Positions 51,401-63,400 of a stretch of 64,000 bases of DNA are shown here, piece after piece (position 1 is the first letter of the stretch; every line of letters begins with the position of its first letter). The translations under genes and the position numbers were made by a program. The stretch comes from Triops longicaudatus (lineage: Eukaryota > Arthropoda > Branchiopoda > Notostraca > Triopsidae): assembly GCA_022885665.1 (NCBI GenBank), contig JAGQDJ010000030.1:248001-312000 (forward strand), in the 5' to 3' direction. The notes beneath the pieces were generated by a model. That model was given only the letters and a program-made list of their open reading frames with translations. It made no database searches and was not told the DNA's origin.

Positions 51401-54400
51401 GGTATTTGCATTTTACTGAACTTTGTTGTGTTTAAGTTGGAGAAAAGAATGAGGAAGAAATGTGTTAGTACCGGTGCCGGTACCTTTTAAGCTTCGTTTA
51501 CAAGCGGCTTAAAAGCGTAAAGTGTTACGTGGGCTGGAAAAGGGTTCGGTTTTCGGTGGTAGTGGCCGCCTTTTTCTCTATTGTGGAGTTCGTTGGGGTC
51601 CTTTAGCCTTCCTGGTCGGTTGTTCGCTAACATCAACGTCAAACGGACCAGAAAATAAGACGGGAAGGATGCGCGTTTTGCCGCAAGCTTAAACGTTAGA
51701 ACCTTGCCGCAACCGAGCATAATTACCACGCCAAGTTCTGGCTGATGGACAAGGATGAAATATGGAACGACATGCTTTTTATGAACGTAGAACCCAAGCT
51801 TAGGGTTCAAGGGAGGAGAATAGCAACCTCCGATGTGTTGTGCGTGCACAAGCATACCGAACCAAATGGACAAGGAAAAAGTACTGAACAGGGCCCGAAA
51901 ACTCTTGCGCGTACTGGGAGCGCTTTCTCACCTATGCAACGTACTCGGATACGAACGACGGAGCTACGAGCCGACGCTATTGATCCAGACCCACAAGGGG
52001 CGGAGCATCCTATGCATACCAGTACTTTTCTCTAGAAATCATGGAAAATCGAATAAAAATTCACAAAAAGATATTTCCACATATTTATAAATGTATAAAC
52101 ATGTGGAAATAAAACATGTGAAAATAAAACATGAGGAAATGTATAAACATGTTTATAAATGTATTGTAATTGATGAATGAAGTTGTAACTGTCAAAGTGT
52201 CGATGTATAAGGCTTAGAGTATCGAAATTATTAGAATCTGTTGTGAGCCTAAATGAAAAGTTTGAACCGGATAACTGAAGCAATTAAATTTCTGGTGAAG
52301 AGAAACAAATTATAAGCCGTGATCTCTATTAGTGCAGTTAAATTGAGTGCATTGGCTGTTTCCGTGGTTGTAATTAGAAGAATTCGTTGCGATTTATTTT
52401 CCAGATTGCCAAATACTGCGATCATCTTCATGGCAAATGGTACTTTTCCGAGATACGGGCCATCTTCTCGCGTCGGTACTTGCTTCAGAATACTGCCCTA
52501 GAAATCTTCTTAGCTATGCGAAGTAAGCTATTGTTTTTCAATTACTTTGTTACTCGAAACTTTCATTTAAGGAATACAGTTGTTAGTCATACTTATTTTT
52601 GCACTTTGTTCATTTTATTTATTTATTTATTTTATTATTTTTTCAATTTCAGCTTCGATATTGTTCGCTTTACCCGACCAATCTACCGTCAAACGAGTAA
52701 TCCGCGCATTACCTCGCGTCGGAGTCGGCGTCAAGTACGGAATACCACAAACAAGGTAAGATTTAATGCTAACCTGAGTTTCAGGCGAATTTTTTAAAAC
52801 AATTCTATTAAACCAGTAAACCTCCCTATTGTATGGGCGTTTTACATTTGAAATTCTTAGCATGCATTTACCGAAAAGGTTTCGATATTTTCCGGAAACT
52901 TCTTGACAGTAAAGTTACGCTCGACACATATCAAACGATTAACATCAAGATATTTCTGAGAAAATACTTGGTAAATCTTAACGCTATCACAGAATTTTGT
53001 TACTTTGATAGGAAAAAAAAACAGTTTTTCTCAATACCACGACCTAGATATTTAAGAAAAGTCGTTTTTAGTACCAAAATCTTTAGAACTGATTTTATGA
53101 TTTTGATAAAATCGACGTCTAAAATTCAAGATTTTAACCTCGTGACGCAAATCTAACGAAAAATAGGATTTTTTAAAAATTTTCCTATGAAAAGTGGTGC
53201 GTATAACCAATCAGAACGTTATTGTTTAAAAATATTTTAAAATATTCAAAGATTTTTGCAAATTCGTTCCAAAAGTTTTCTAACAGTTTCCAGTATAATT
53301 CCCTAGTGACATAAATTCTAGTAGAAACAGAACGTGTTAGTCTTTCGCAAAGAAATTAATGTCTTTGGATCGCACCGATAATGGAATACCACTTACGTAA
53401 ATATAAAGTATACTGACGATTTGTAATCGCTTTATTGTGTGCCCCGATCGTATTGTATCCATTCTTTCACCTGGCAAATAAGATAGCTATCAACCGGTCC
53501 AGACGGAAGGTAGTTTACAAAATCAGACACACGTATTTAAATTGGGGATAATTTCGAAAATTCCAGTGCGGAAAAATAATCGCAAATATAAAATCACATT
53601 GTAAAATTATATTATATTTTCACTTCAGTTACGTTTCGTGATACCTTTTAAAATCTCATGCATTCCTTGAGCTTTACATTTAGAATAAAAACTCATTACA
53701 TTTAGCATAAAAACTATTAAAAAATAATTTAAAAAAATAAAATTTTTAAAGAAATTTAAAAAATTTTAAAAAGAGTTTTTTAAATTACCGAGAGTTTCCA
53801 TTGTTGAGGTTGGCAGCATTGGACTTTTTCTGTATTACGTGTTCTAAAATAGAAAGCCAAATAAGCGAAAGGGACTGTAGTACGTACCATTTAATAAAAC
53901 AAAGCTGAAGCACCACTTTTGGAAGTAATGTATTGATGCAAATGTAATGGCTGTAGGCGTGCTTCCATGATGTCACCGCGGCAGCTGATGCGCTCGTCGA
54001 ACATGACGCAAAAATGGCAGCGTCGGGAGATTTCCAACTTCGAGTATCTCATGTTTCTCAACACCATTGCAGGTAAGAACTCTTGTGCTACTTTATCTCT
54101 TTCTTTCGCTGTATCTTGCAACTCAACAACGGTAAAACTTAAGGCTTCGTTCACAATTGCAGTTAAGAACAAACTTGTTAAAATCGTCAGCAGTGCACCG
54201 TGAAAGGTATTCGAAAGCTGCGTTTTTCGTTCACTCTTGCAAGGCAGAGAGGCTGTTGCAATCTCTCTTTCTCGCTTAACTGATATATACTTGGTGCTCA
54301 TCTGGTTCCTCTTCGTTTTCCAAAGAGAACATTTTCTATTTCGGGATAAGAAGCTGGCGAGGTTGGGCAGAGTATATACGAGGACCTGTCACCTCTCATT

Positions 54401-57400
54401 ACCTGACTCACCTGTTATCCACCCTTTTCGTCTACATTTTCGTTTTACACAAACTTTGGGTTTCTTGAGAGAGGGGAGGAACGTGTCTGTGCTGTTACAC
54501 TCGGGCACCAGAAGATGAGACTTCGACTTCCATTACCGACTGGGCTAAGCACAGTTAAGGATTTGGCACCAGATTTTGGCGACTCGAGACACGAAAAAAT
54601 AGATGGGTATATATACAGGCAAATTCCTTTCCAAGGCAACCAAAACTTTCGCTCCTTCTTCGTTATGAAAACAATTCCTAACGTCTTTTGAAACAGAGGT
54701 CACTCAGTCTTTGTTTGGCAGGAATCTCAGGAAATTAGAGAAAAATATGAAAATCACTAGAAATGCTCTCAAGTTCATCTTGCAGTTTTTTATTTTTAAT
54801 ATTTTATTCTATTATTGTTTATTTTATTCTATTATTTTCAATTTTATTCTATTATTTTCTATTTTATTTTTTATATTTTTTATTTTTTAGGTATTTTATT
54901 TTGTAGTCAAAAACCATGTCAGCTAGAAAGAGGCTGGGGGTTAATTTAGCAAAGTTTCGCTTTTATTTCCCTCTTCAGGAGACAGAAATTTGGACGACGA
55001 TCGGTCTTTCGTTCTTTCTCAGTGAATTTTTTCTCTTCAGTTGTAGTTACATATATTTAAAAAACGGAAATAAAAGTCCGTGGCTAAGGCGCCAGTGCAA
55101 ACACAGCAGACACAACAGTGTCCGCGTATCCTTTGCTAACTTACAGTCGGCATCCCTTTTTCCCCTCTCTTTTTTTCCACCCTCCGTTCCAATGACATAT
55201 GGCACTTCGATATCAAGTCCGACACATACTCTTAAGCCATTTCATGCTTCTGAAAGGGCTCCAAGAGCTTTAAAAAAAAAAGAAAAAACAAGGTTCGGAA
55301 AACGTATTCAGCTTCATTTACGGCTTAACGCACTCCACGTATTACAAGAAATACTCGCCCAGAGAGGTCTTAACCTCTGCCCACCCGGGGTCATTTCCCA
55401 ACTTACAAGTGCGAGCGTAGTAAACTTTTTTAAGCTTATCGCGTTAAGAAGGAGAAACTCTTTACGCCAAAGAGCGCCGGGCATCTGGTTAACTTCAAAA
55501 TTGCCTTTGCCAATTGCCGTCTGCGTAAAGAATACCATCACTCAACTGTTTTTTGACCAGAGACCCCAACAGCTTCGAATAAGTGCATGTGAATGTTATT
55601 AAACTCTTGCGTTTTTATATTCCATGAGGCTGCGTTTCCAGTGCTTATCGTGGCGAGTTGGCCAAACCTTAGTTCAGCTTATACGCGTACCAATTGGCGT
55701 ATGAAACAACCTAATAGCATTAGGATTTGATTTTTTTTTTTTTAAAAAAAAAAAGTAAAAAAGCTCGTATGAGAAATTTTGCATTGAAAAAGTCTTGTCT
55801 ATTAAAAAAGACTGAAGTATAAAATCGTAATAAACGCAATAATTATTTTACGTGCTTATTTTTATTTTACGTGATTATTATATTTAACCAATTTTTACGT
55901 GATTATTTTAATCGAAGAAAAGAGAAAAAACGCATTCAAAGTCAAAGAAAAACGAACTTGCAATTTTTTTTACATTGTATAGTTATGGTGACAGTTATGC
56001 CATTCTTTGCGCAGAAGATCACTCCTCTTCACTTTTTGTGTTTTGTGCGGATATTCATTCTGCGTTGATTATTCGAAGCCTTTTTTGCCTTTTGTTTCCG
56101 AAATTTTCACTTCCGAAATTACTCACAACTGGTTGAAAGTCTAAGGTTACAAAAAATAGTTTAATCAATTAACGAATAATCAGCTATAGTGGACAATTTA
56201 AAGTTCCAAGTTTTGTGAATTTATAAAAAAACTTCTGATATTACGAACTTTGGATATTTAAACTTATCCCAGGGTGTCCGTTATAACCAGTAATAACAAA
56301 AACAAGCAACATTTAATTCTTGTCCCTAAATTAGCACAAAGTTTATCAAAATAGTAAGTAAAACACGCAAAGTTAACTAATCGCTTATCATTCTCCGGCG
56401 AGTTTAGACAAAATTTGGTTTAGCGCGGTAAAATCTCGTTATAACGAACTCCCTTAAAGAAAAAAGAACGTTCAGTATATCCAAAGTTCGCTGTATCAGA
56501 AGGTCTGTTGTACATTAGATAGCTCCAGGAATTAAAACCCGTCTTTTGTAGCTGAGAGTATGTTATTAAAGCGTTCGTTAAAACGAGATTCTACCATAGT
56601 AACAAACAACCCGCATTTGCTGCTTGCCTCTTAAACTCGCTTATGTTAACATTGCTTTTTCCGGCAAAAGTTTCAATCTAATATCAATTAACACTGCCAT
56701 CTAGTGGAATTGGCCAACATGACTAATATTACATTACAGATACTTTAAGTTTCAAACTTACTACTAAGTAACAATTGCATTTTTAAAGTAATGCATTTCT
56801 GTGTCATTATTTTTACAACAATGCGTGTTTTGTTAAATATCAGTCGAGTTTAACACCAACATTTTAGTTTTTTAACATTAAACATTTTAGTGTGCCGAAC
56901 CCGTAGCACGTGTTAAAATGGCAGTGGAAACTCAGCCTTATTTTCTGTGTTAAGATCTTAATAGGGTGGCAATGGAAAAGTAGCGCAATCTGTATTTAAA
57001 AAAAAAGAAAAGGAAGAAGAGTGAGCAGAACTGTTTTCCGTTACGCCTTGAGAATTATGAACGAAGGAAGAAGATTAAAAGCGCTTTTGATCCTGTCATC
57101 GTTGCTTCAGTGCATCGCATCCATTTGTCTCGCGAATTCCTTGAATGTCGACGGTGCAAATGAGGCGGGGTTTAAGTAGTAATACAGTACCGTATGCTTC
57201 TGCGTTGGAATGGCATCCTCCCGAGCCTTGTTTGGCCCCGTACAGCATCTTTCTTTTATTCTTTGCCTGCCTGGAAAGAGATCCTTAACAGATACAAGGC
57301 ATAAGAGGAGGACAGAGTGGGTGGTGGTAGCGGGCGGAGGCGAGTGTGTCCTGTCAGCAGAAGGAAAAGAAACTTTTGCGGGCTGGCAGCTGAGAAGACA

Positions 57401-60400
57401 TGCGTTTGTCTAGCTCTGACACGCTCGTAATTCACCAGAGACACTCTGGGGAAATGGCAACTGTATTTCCCAGTACCAGAAACGAAAAAATACAAAAAAA
57501 GAGAGGAAGAAAGAAAGGAGACGGTGTAAATTGGCGCACCATTTGGCCCAATCCCGTTTTTCGGCCTCTGCATTATTTTCCTCTTACCATTAACGAGCTC
57601 CGAAAAAATATGGTTACCAACTTGGGAACACCTTTCGTTACCAGCTCGTACTCCTCAAATTTAGAGTCTTAAAGCACACTTTTTTAAGCCGTGCCAAAGC
57701 TTTCAGGATTAGGAAAGATAAGCTCAGGATCTCGCTTTTCCTCCTTGTTTAAAGCCCTTGAGAATTCCTGGGGCAATGTGTTATCATTGCCTTTGTCTTC
57801 GGTTTTTTAATTTATTTTTGTATTGTTGCCTGTTTTGTCTTTTTTTGTAATTCGTGTATAAGACCCTATATTTACTCACGGATAATTTGGCCAATAGAAA
57901 TTCTTATGTCGAAGATTCCACCGTAACTTTGCTGTCACTGTGCTGAGCAGGGGCCCTTATAGATATGGATATTTTGTAAGAATTTTTCCGACTGAAAGGT
58001 TTTGCTTATAACTTCTCTCGAACAACAGTTTTTGAAGAAATGATCGGGCAGTTTGTAATTATTCAAGGAATTTCTAAGCTTTTTAGATATCTGAATTAAT
58101 AAATATTCTCTTCGATAGCCGTCAGATATTATATGTTGCAATAATAAGAAAATTCCTTTTAAAAATATCTGAAAAATACGCCACAGTAACCTGAGTATCA
58201 ATGCGATTGTCCGTTTTCTCCAATTCTGTCAAAACAAAAAATAGTAATAATAAATAATAGTGTAAATAAATAAAAAATCAAATTAAAGTAAAAAGTGAAA
58301 GCGTCGACGGGTGACGGCGGACGTTCTGAAAGAGTCGTAACTTCCCGAATTTTGTTATTTAAAAATTTATTCATATTTCATTCTCGGTATAAAACTACTC
58401 TCTAGTATTCTTGCATTTTTATTTTAATTTTTGAAGCATGCGTCTTCCTTTATTAAAGAATTAGTCAAATTTCAAGCGTGTTTTCTAACGTTATTTCAAA
58501 TCCTGCGCTTCAGTACGCACTACAGCATTATCAATTTAGCCAAAAAATTATTCCAGCAATGCTGTACTGCATTTCGAGACCATAATTTTGAAAAAATAAG
58601 CAAAAAGACGCTTTCTTTCTCAGGTTTCGAGTGCCGCCATTTCTCACTTTCTTTCATTCCGTGTACCATAGAAACTTGAAGCACGTGTCTCATTCAAACT
58701 GCGAAGGAATAAAACCTAGAAAAAAAGATCAGTTGATGAATGATAACGAGAATCAACCCTGGGGGGTTGGGATTCTCACCCCTCCTCTCTGGTCTCCCTT
58801 TCGGTGTCTTATGGGTGTATCATACGTGTTATACACGTTGGTATACAGCAGTCCTTCATCACTTTAAAAACCCTATACAAAAGTATACAAAACTAGGGGG
58901 AGTTTCACCCTCGGGTATTCCTTTACAACCGTATAGAATACCTCTTACCCTCTCAGAATGCAGTACGGCTGTTGTGTACACACCATTTGGACCCTTAATA
59001 TCCCTCGATAGACTGACAAATGATCAGGTTCACGCTCTCTGGAGCATCATGCTCTCCATACGCACCTGCATGGGTGGGCCCTTTACCTCCCAGTTTTACC
59101 TGGCCTTTTTCCCCATTTGAAGCACACAAAGTACGTTGTTCTTGGGCTTTGCGTTTATACAAAGGTCCTTTTTTAGTAAATGATCCATCTTTTCTTCCCT
59201 ACAAGAGTTTGACCCGTAATAGCATATATCGTATATAATATATTACCTGGGAGTTTCTACCCTCAAGAGGGTTAAACGGGGGCCTGGACAAGTCGTATCT
59301 ACATAGTGTAAGCACAGTACTGTACCTACAGTAATTCTTTATAAAAACAGCCCGAACAAACTCCTGCATACCGAGCGCCACGGCAGTTACGCGAGCGCGT
59401 CCCGCACCAAGCTCTTTCGAACGTTTTTGACCCGCAATCCCAAACCGCACGCGTCATAGGCGGCGTGCGGTTTGGTGTAAGGTATTTTTGTTTGGGTCGG
59501 TTTTTATTGAAAAATACCATATACCACAGCCTTAACTATCACGTACGGTGGCCAGGCATGTACTTACCATTTTTGTGCAGTCTAGTACTGTATTAAAGAT
59601 TATCAGAATGTAAGCAAGTGTACTTACAAGGGAGGGGGTGAAGGGATGTAAAAGCATGCAAATTATGCAAAAGCATGTGTAGAATCCGCCCACGGCTCCG
59701 CAAGACCACCCTGGCTCCAAAGAGGGTCATCTGTCATGGTTTCTTGACAAGCATTCAACAAAATACCAACAACAGATTTTACATCGTGTCGATCAACGAG
59801 GCAGTGAAGTGGAAACGGGAAAGCTGTTAGGTTAAACGCAATTTGCAAAACGAAAGGTATTCGCTTACGGGAGTTGTGGGAGTGTAGGAGCTGTAGGAAA
59901 CTGTGATTAAAGTTTCCTTTGAAGTGGCTTTGAGGTGGTTTTGAATAATTTGGAAGAAGGAAACTTATCAATTTTATGGTTATTACAGGACGGACTTACA
60001 ACGACTTGAATCAATACCCGATATTTCCCTGGGTGCTCACCAATTACGACTCGCCCGAGTTGGACCTTAGTCTGCCTAGCAATTACAGAGATCTTTCCAA
60101 GGTAAAGTACTGCACTATTGCATTTTCACGTTAACTTGGATATTTGGTACATTCTTGTGTTGAAACTTTTGATAAAACGTGATTTGTTATTTATTTGTCA
60201 TTTTATTTATTTATTTATTTTGCTGTGACAGTGCATTTGCGTTATGATGAGTGATATTTCAGTTTTAGTGATTTTTGGGCAATTTTAATGGTTGTGTTAA
60301 TTGAAATAATGCTGTATTTACGAATTTCAGCCGATTGGTGCCTTGAATCCGAGTCGGAAAGCCTATTTCGAGGAACGCTACGCGAATTGGGAACATGAGA

Positions 60401-63400
60401 CCATTCCTGCATTCCATTACGGAACGCATTACTCGACCGCTGCGTTTACACTCAACTGGCTTATGCGAGTGGTAAGTGATAATTTCCTACAAACATTCCT
60501 TCATTCTAAGGCAATTGTGTACTCCTTTATGGGAGATTTACATAGGAAATTCGCGGAACGAATTTAACGAAAAGCGTTCGATATTTTCCGAAATCTTCTT
60601 GACAGTAAAGTTGTGGCTGATAATGCCTATCGAAAGACCTCGATACGTTTTTGAAAAATCACTTGATAAATCTTAAGCTTCTTTAAAACTCTTTGCTACT
60701 TTCGGTAGAAAAGAAAATGTGAATTGTTTCTCATCTATCATTAACGTAGGCTCTAGTGTATCGTTGAAAATGAGTTTTTCTCGATACCCATGCTACAGAG
60801 ATTTAAGGAAAAGAATTTTTAGCTCCAAAAGCTTTTAAAATCGATCCGACGGTTTTGACACAGTTTCGACTTTTGAGCTGCCGAAAATCTTAGGCAAAAT
60901 TATCTAAAATTATTTTTGAAGAATTTCTGTAGAAAATGATTGTCACATTTCATAATTTTTATTGACTTATTTGTATTTTTTCAATTATTTACATTTTTGC
61001 ACAATTAATTGCATAGTTGTTGAATTGTTTGTGTTTTAGTATTTTTTATTTACGTGTATTTTTCTGTTTATTTAATAGGAGCCGTTTACGACGTTTTACT
61101 TAGCACTGCAAGGAGGCAAATTCGATTACCCCAATCGCCTTTTCTCGTCCATAGCTTTAGCGTGGCGTAATTGCCAGCGTGACACTTCCGACGTCAAAGT
61201 AATGTGCACTTGAACCTTACTTCCTTAAAAAAAAAAATAAACTAGTGTTTAACGAAAATCTATTGCGTTCCTTTCAGGAGCTTATTCCCGAGTTGTTTTA
61301 CCTGCCCGAGATGCTAACGAATAGCAACAAATACCAATTAGGCAAAACTGATGAAGGAATTCCAGTGACCGACGTCGAACTCCCGAAATGGGCCTCCAGT
61401 CCGGAAGAATTCATTCGTCTTCATCGAATGGTAACAATAAACAACTTTTCGTAACAATTGAACCACACATTCCAACAAAATAAACTAAACAAAACGAGCG
61501 TGAAAAGCTCAAAAAGGAAATTTTGCCAATTATTGTGACATTAAAAGCAAAGAAATACCGAAAATCTTGATAATTTCCTTTCACAACCTCAGTAATAAGA
61601 ATATTTTAAACTATTAAAGTTCAAAATCCCACAAGACTCAAAATAATCGTCTACATATTTAAAAAACGAAATTTGAGAGGTTTTGCTTATTTAAAGCAAA
61701 TAAACGTGCAAAAGCTCAATTATTTTTATCGAAATATGTTAGTAACTGCAAGGGTCTTCGTAAAGTTTCATTATTTTCTAATTCTAGGCGTTGGAATCGG
61801 AGATTGTGTCGTGCCAACTACACCAATGGCTTGATCTTATCTTTGGTTACAAACAAAGAGGTAAGAAATCGGTTTTCCAACGAATTTTTTCTGTTAATAC
61901 GGCCAGTTTAGAATATTCTCTAAAAATATGCATTTTCCACTCTTTAAATCCCGACACAGTTTAGCTCGTTTTTTAACTTCTTCCCGTTCTCTTGAAAGTG
62001 GATTTTTGTTTCGTTTTTTTTTTAAGATAAAAAAAGAGGGTGGGAATCATTTAGTTAAATGAGAACCAGCTCAGAAAACATAAGAAGCCACTTAGGCCAG
62101 TTACCTCCCTTCACTTCCGAGTCCTGTTTTTGGGTTTCGAAGGTCTAGCAAAAACCACGGGAGAGAAACGAGGGTGGTTTACCCGGTTGGGGCTACTTCT
62201 GACCCCCCTTTACACCGTGTAAATGAAAACCAGACCTAAAACGGCAAACGTCGCGATCCAGTAGGAAAAAGGGACAGGAACGGGTCTTTTATGAATGAAT
62301 GAAACTGTAAACCACCCAAAAGTAGCGTCATGTCTTTTAAAAAGTGGCAAGGAGGAAAGGTGGCCGACGGTGGTAACGAAGTCCGGCGCCTGGACGCTGT
62401 CTCTTGGTCTCGCGTATAATACAAATTCTTTCAGCTTTAGGCAAAAGAAGCACCTAAAGTTGCTTGAGAGGAGTTTGAAGAGGGTGAAACCAGTTCATTG
62501 ATGCGTTGAGGGTGGGCATGATTGAGAAGGCCAACGAGGAAGCTCAAATTCGTGTTCTGGCTCCTGAGTCGGATACTCGCCAGCCTCCGAGACTAACTTA
62601 ACCTAAAGCAAACATATTTAACACCACACACGCGGCCAATTGGTTTGCGGTTGCTCGGCTGCCGGAAACGGCGCCGACATTGAACATGCGCCGATATTTC
62701 GTCAGCTTTAACTAAAGAATGTGCAGTGTTACGAATGCAAATTTGCTCATTGTTGCGAGAAAGTTTCACCGAATTCGAGCGTTGATATTTTATTTATTAC
62801 TGCACATTTTCTTTGCACATTTGTTTTATTTTCTATACATTTTTATTTTAATATAATATTATTATATTTAATTTTTATTTCTAATATACTTTAAACTATA
62901 CGAAGCATTTTCTGGGATACTTTAAAGCACATTAGTGTTATATCTTATGAAGCCGTCACCTTCCTTAAGAATTGAATCATTTTTTCATAATATTTTTTAT
63001 TTTCAATGTATGACATTGTTAGAATTATTTAATTCAAATATATGCAATACGTATGTTGATTTATTGTAAAAGATACTTTCGTTATTTTCGATTCTAATCG
63101 TGTAGGAATTTATTGCTTGTAGTCTTGTTTTATTTTCGTTTGTGTATAGTACAGTTGTTGTCGTGTATTTTTATAGATCACTTGTTACATTAGAAGCCAT
63201 TTATGCGATTTGTTATTTATAATCTCTTATTTTATTTTATATTTTCTTGTTTTTTATTATAACTTTTTTATTGTTATTATTATTATTTATTTATTTATTT
63301 ATTTTTCACTTTGTGTTCAAGTGTGTTTGGTTCGAGTTAGTAAAATGAGATGAGGAAGTAGCTGCTTAAGAAAAGCAAGTTTGGGGAGTTTTTTTAAAAG

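Larger units (their letters stand above)
46877..52404 (+). other. nbea giant intron 36, part between mab-21 and exon 37
   Basis: This is 5.5 kb holding the 5' flank of mab-21 (GC-richer at about 47250-47560), a tRNA-like element (47918-47993), two MITE-like copies (48090-48512), a 13-C run (50244-50256) and a GC-richer block at 51480-52020 just before exon 37. No further gene is recognisable; the frames of 85-128 codons at 51487-52090 have no known family. Confidence 0.8.
54073..59988 (+). other. nbea intron 39
   Basis: This 5.9-kb intron contains an unrecognised frame of 228 codons (54916-55602), a MITE-like element (56427-56595), A/T simple sequence, GC-richer stretches (57160-57560, 58740-59120) and a strong GC-rich hairpin (59440-59475). 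No known gene. Confidence 0.8.

Noticed and set aside
58740..59120. 126-codon plus-strand frame in intron 39.
   Set aside because: No recognisable domain; repetitive Pro/Thr/Leu content in a GC-richer patch; no further support.
20997..59663. Several ATGCAAAT octamers (20997, 35020, 36190, 36593, 59656) suggesting POU regulation.
   Set aside because: At this base composition about five copies are expected by chance in 64 kb on both strands, so the number itself is not evidence.
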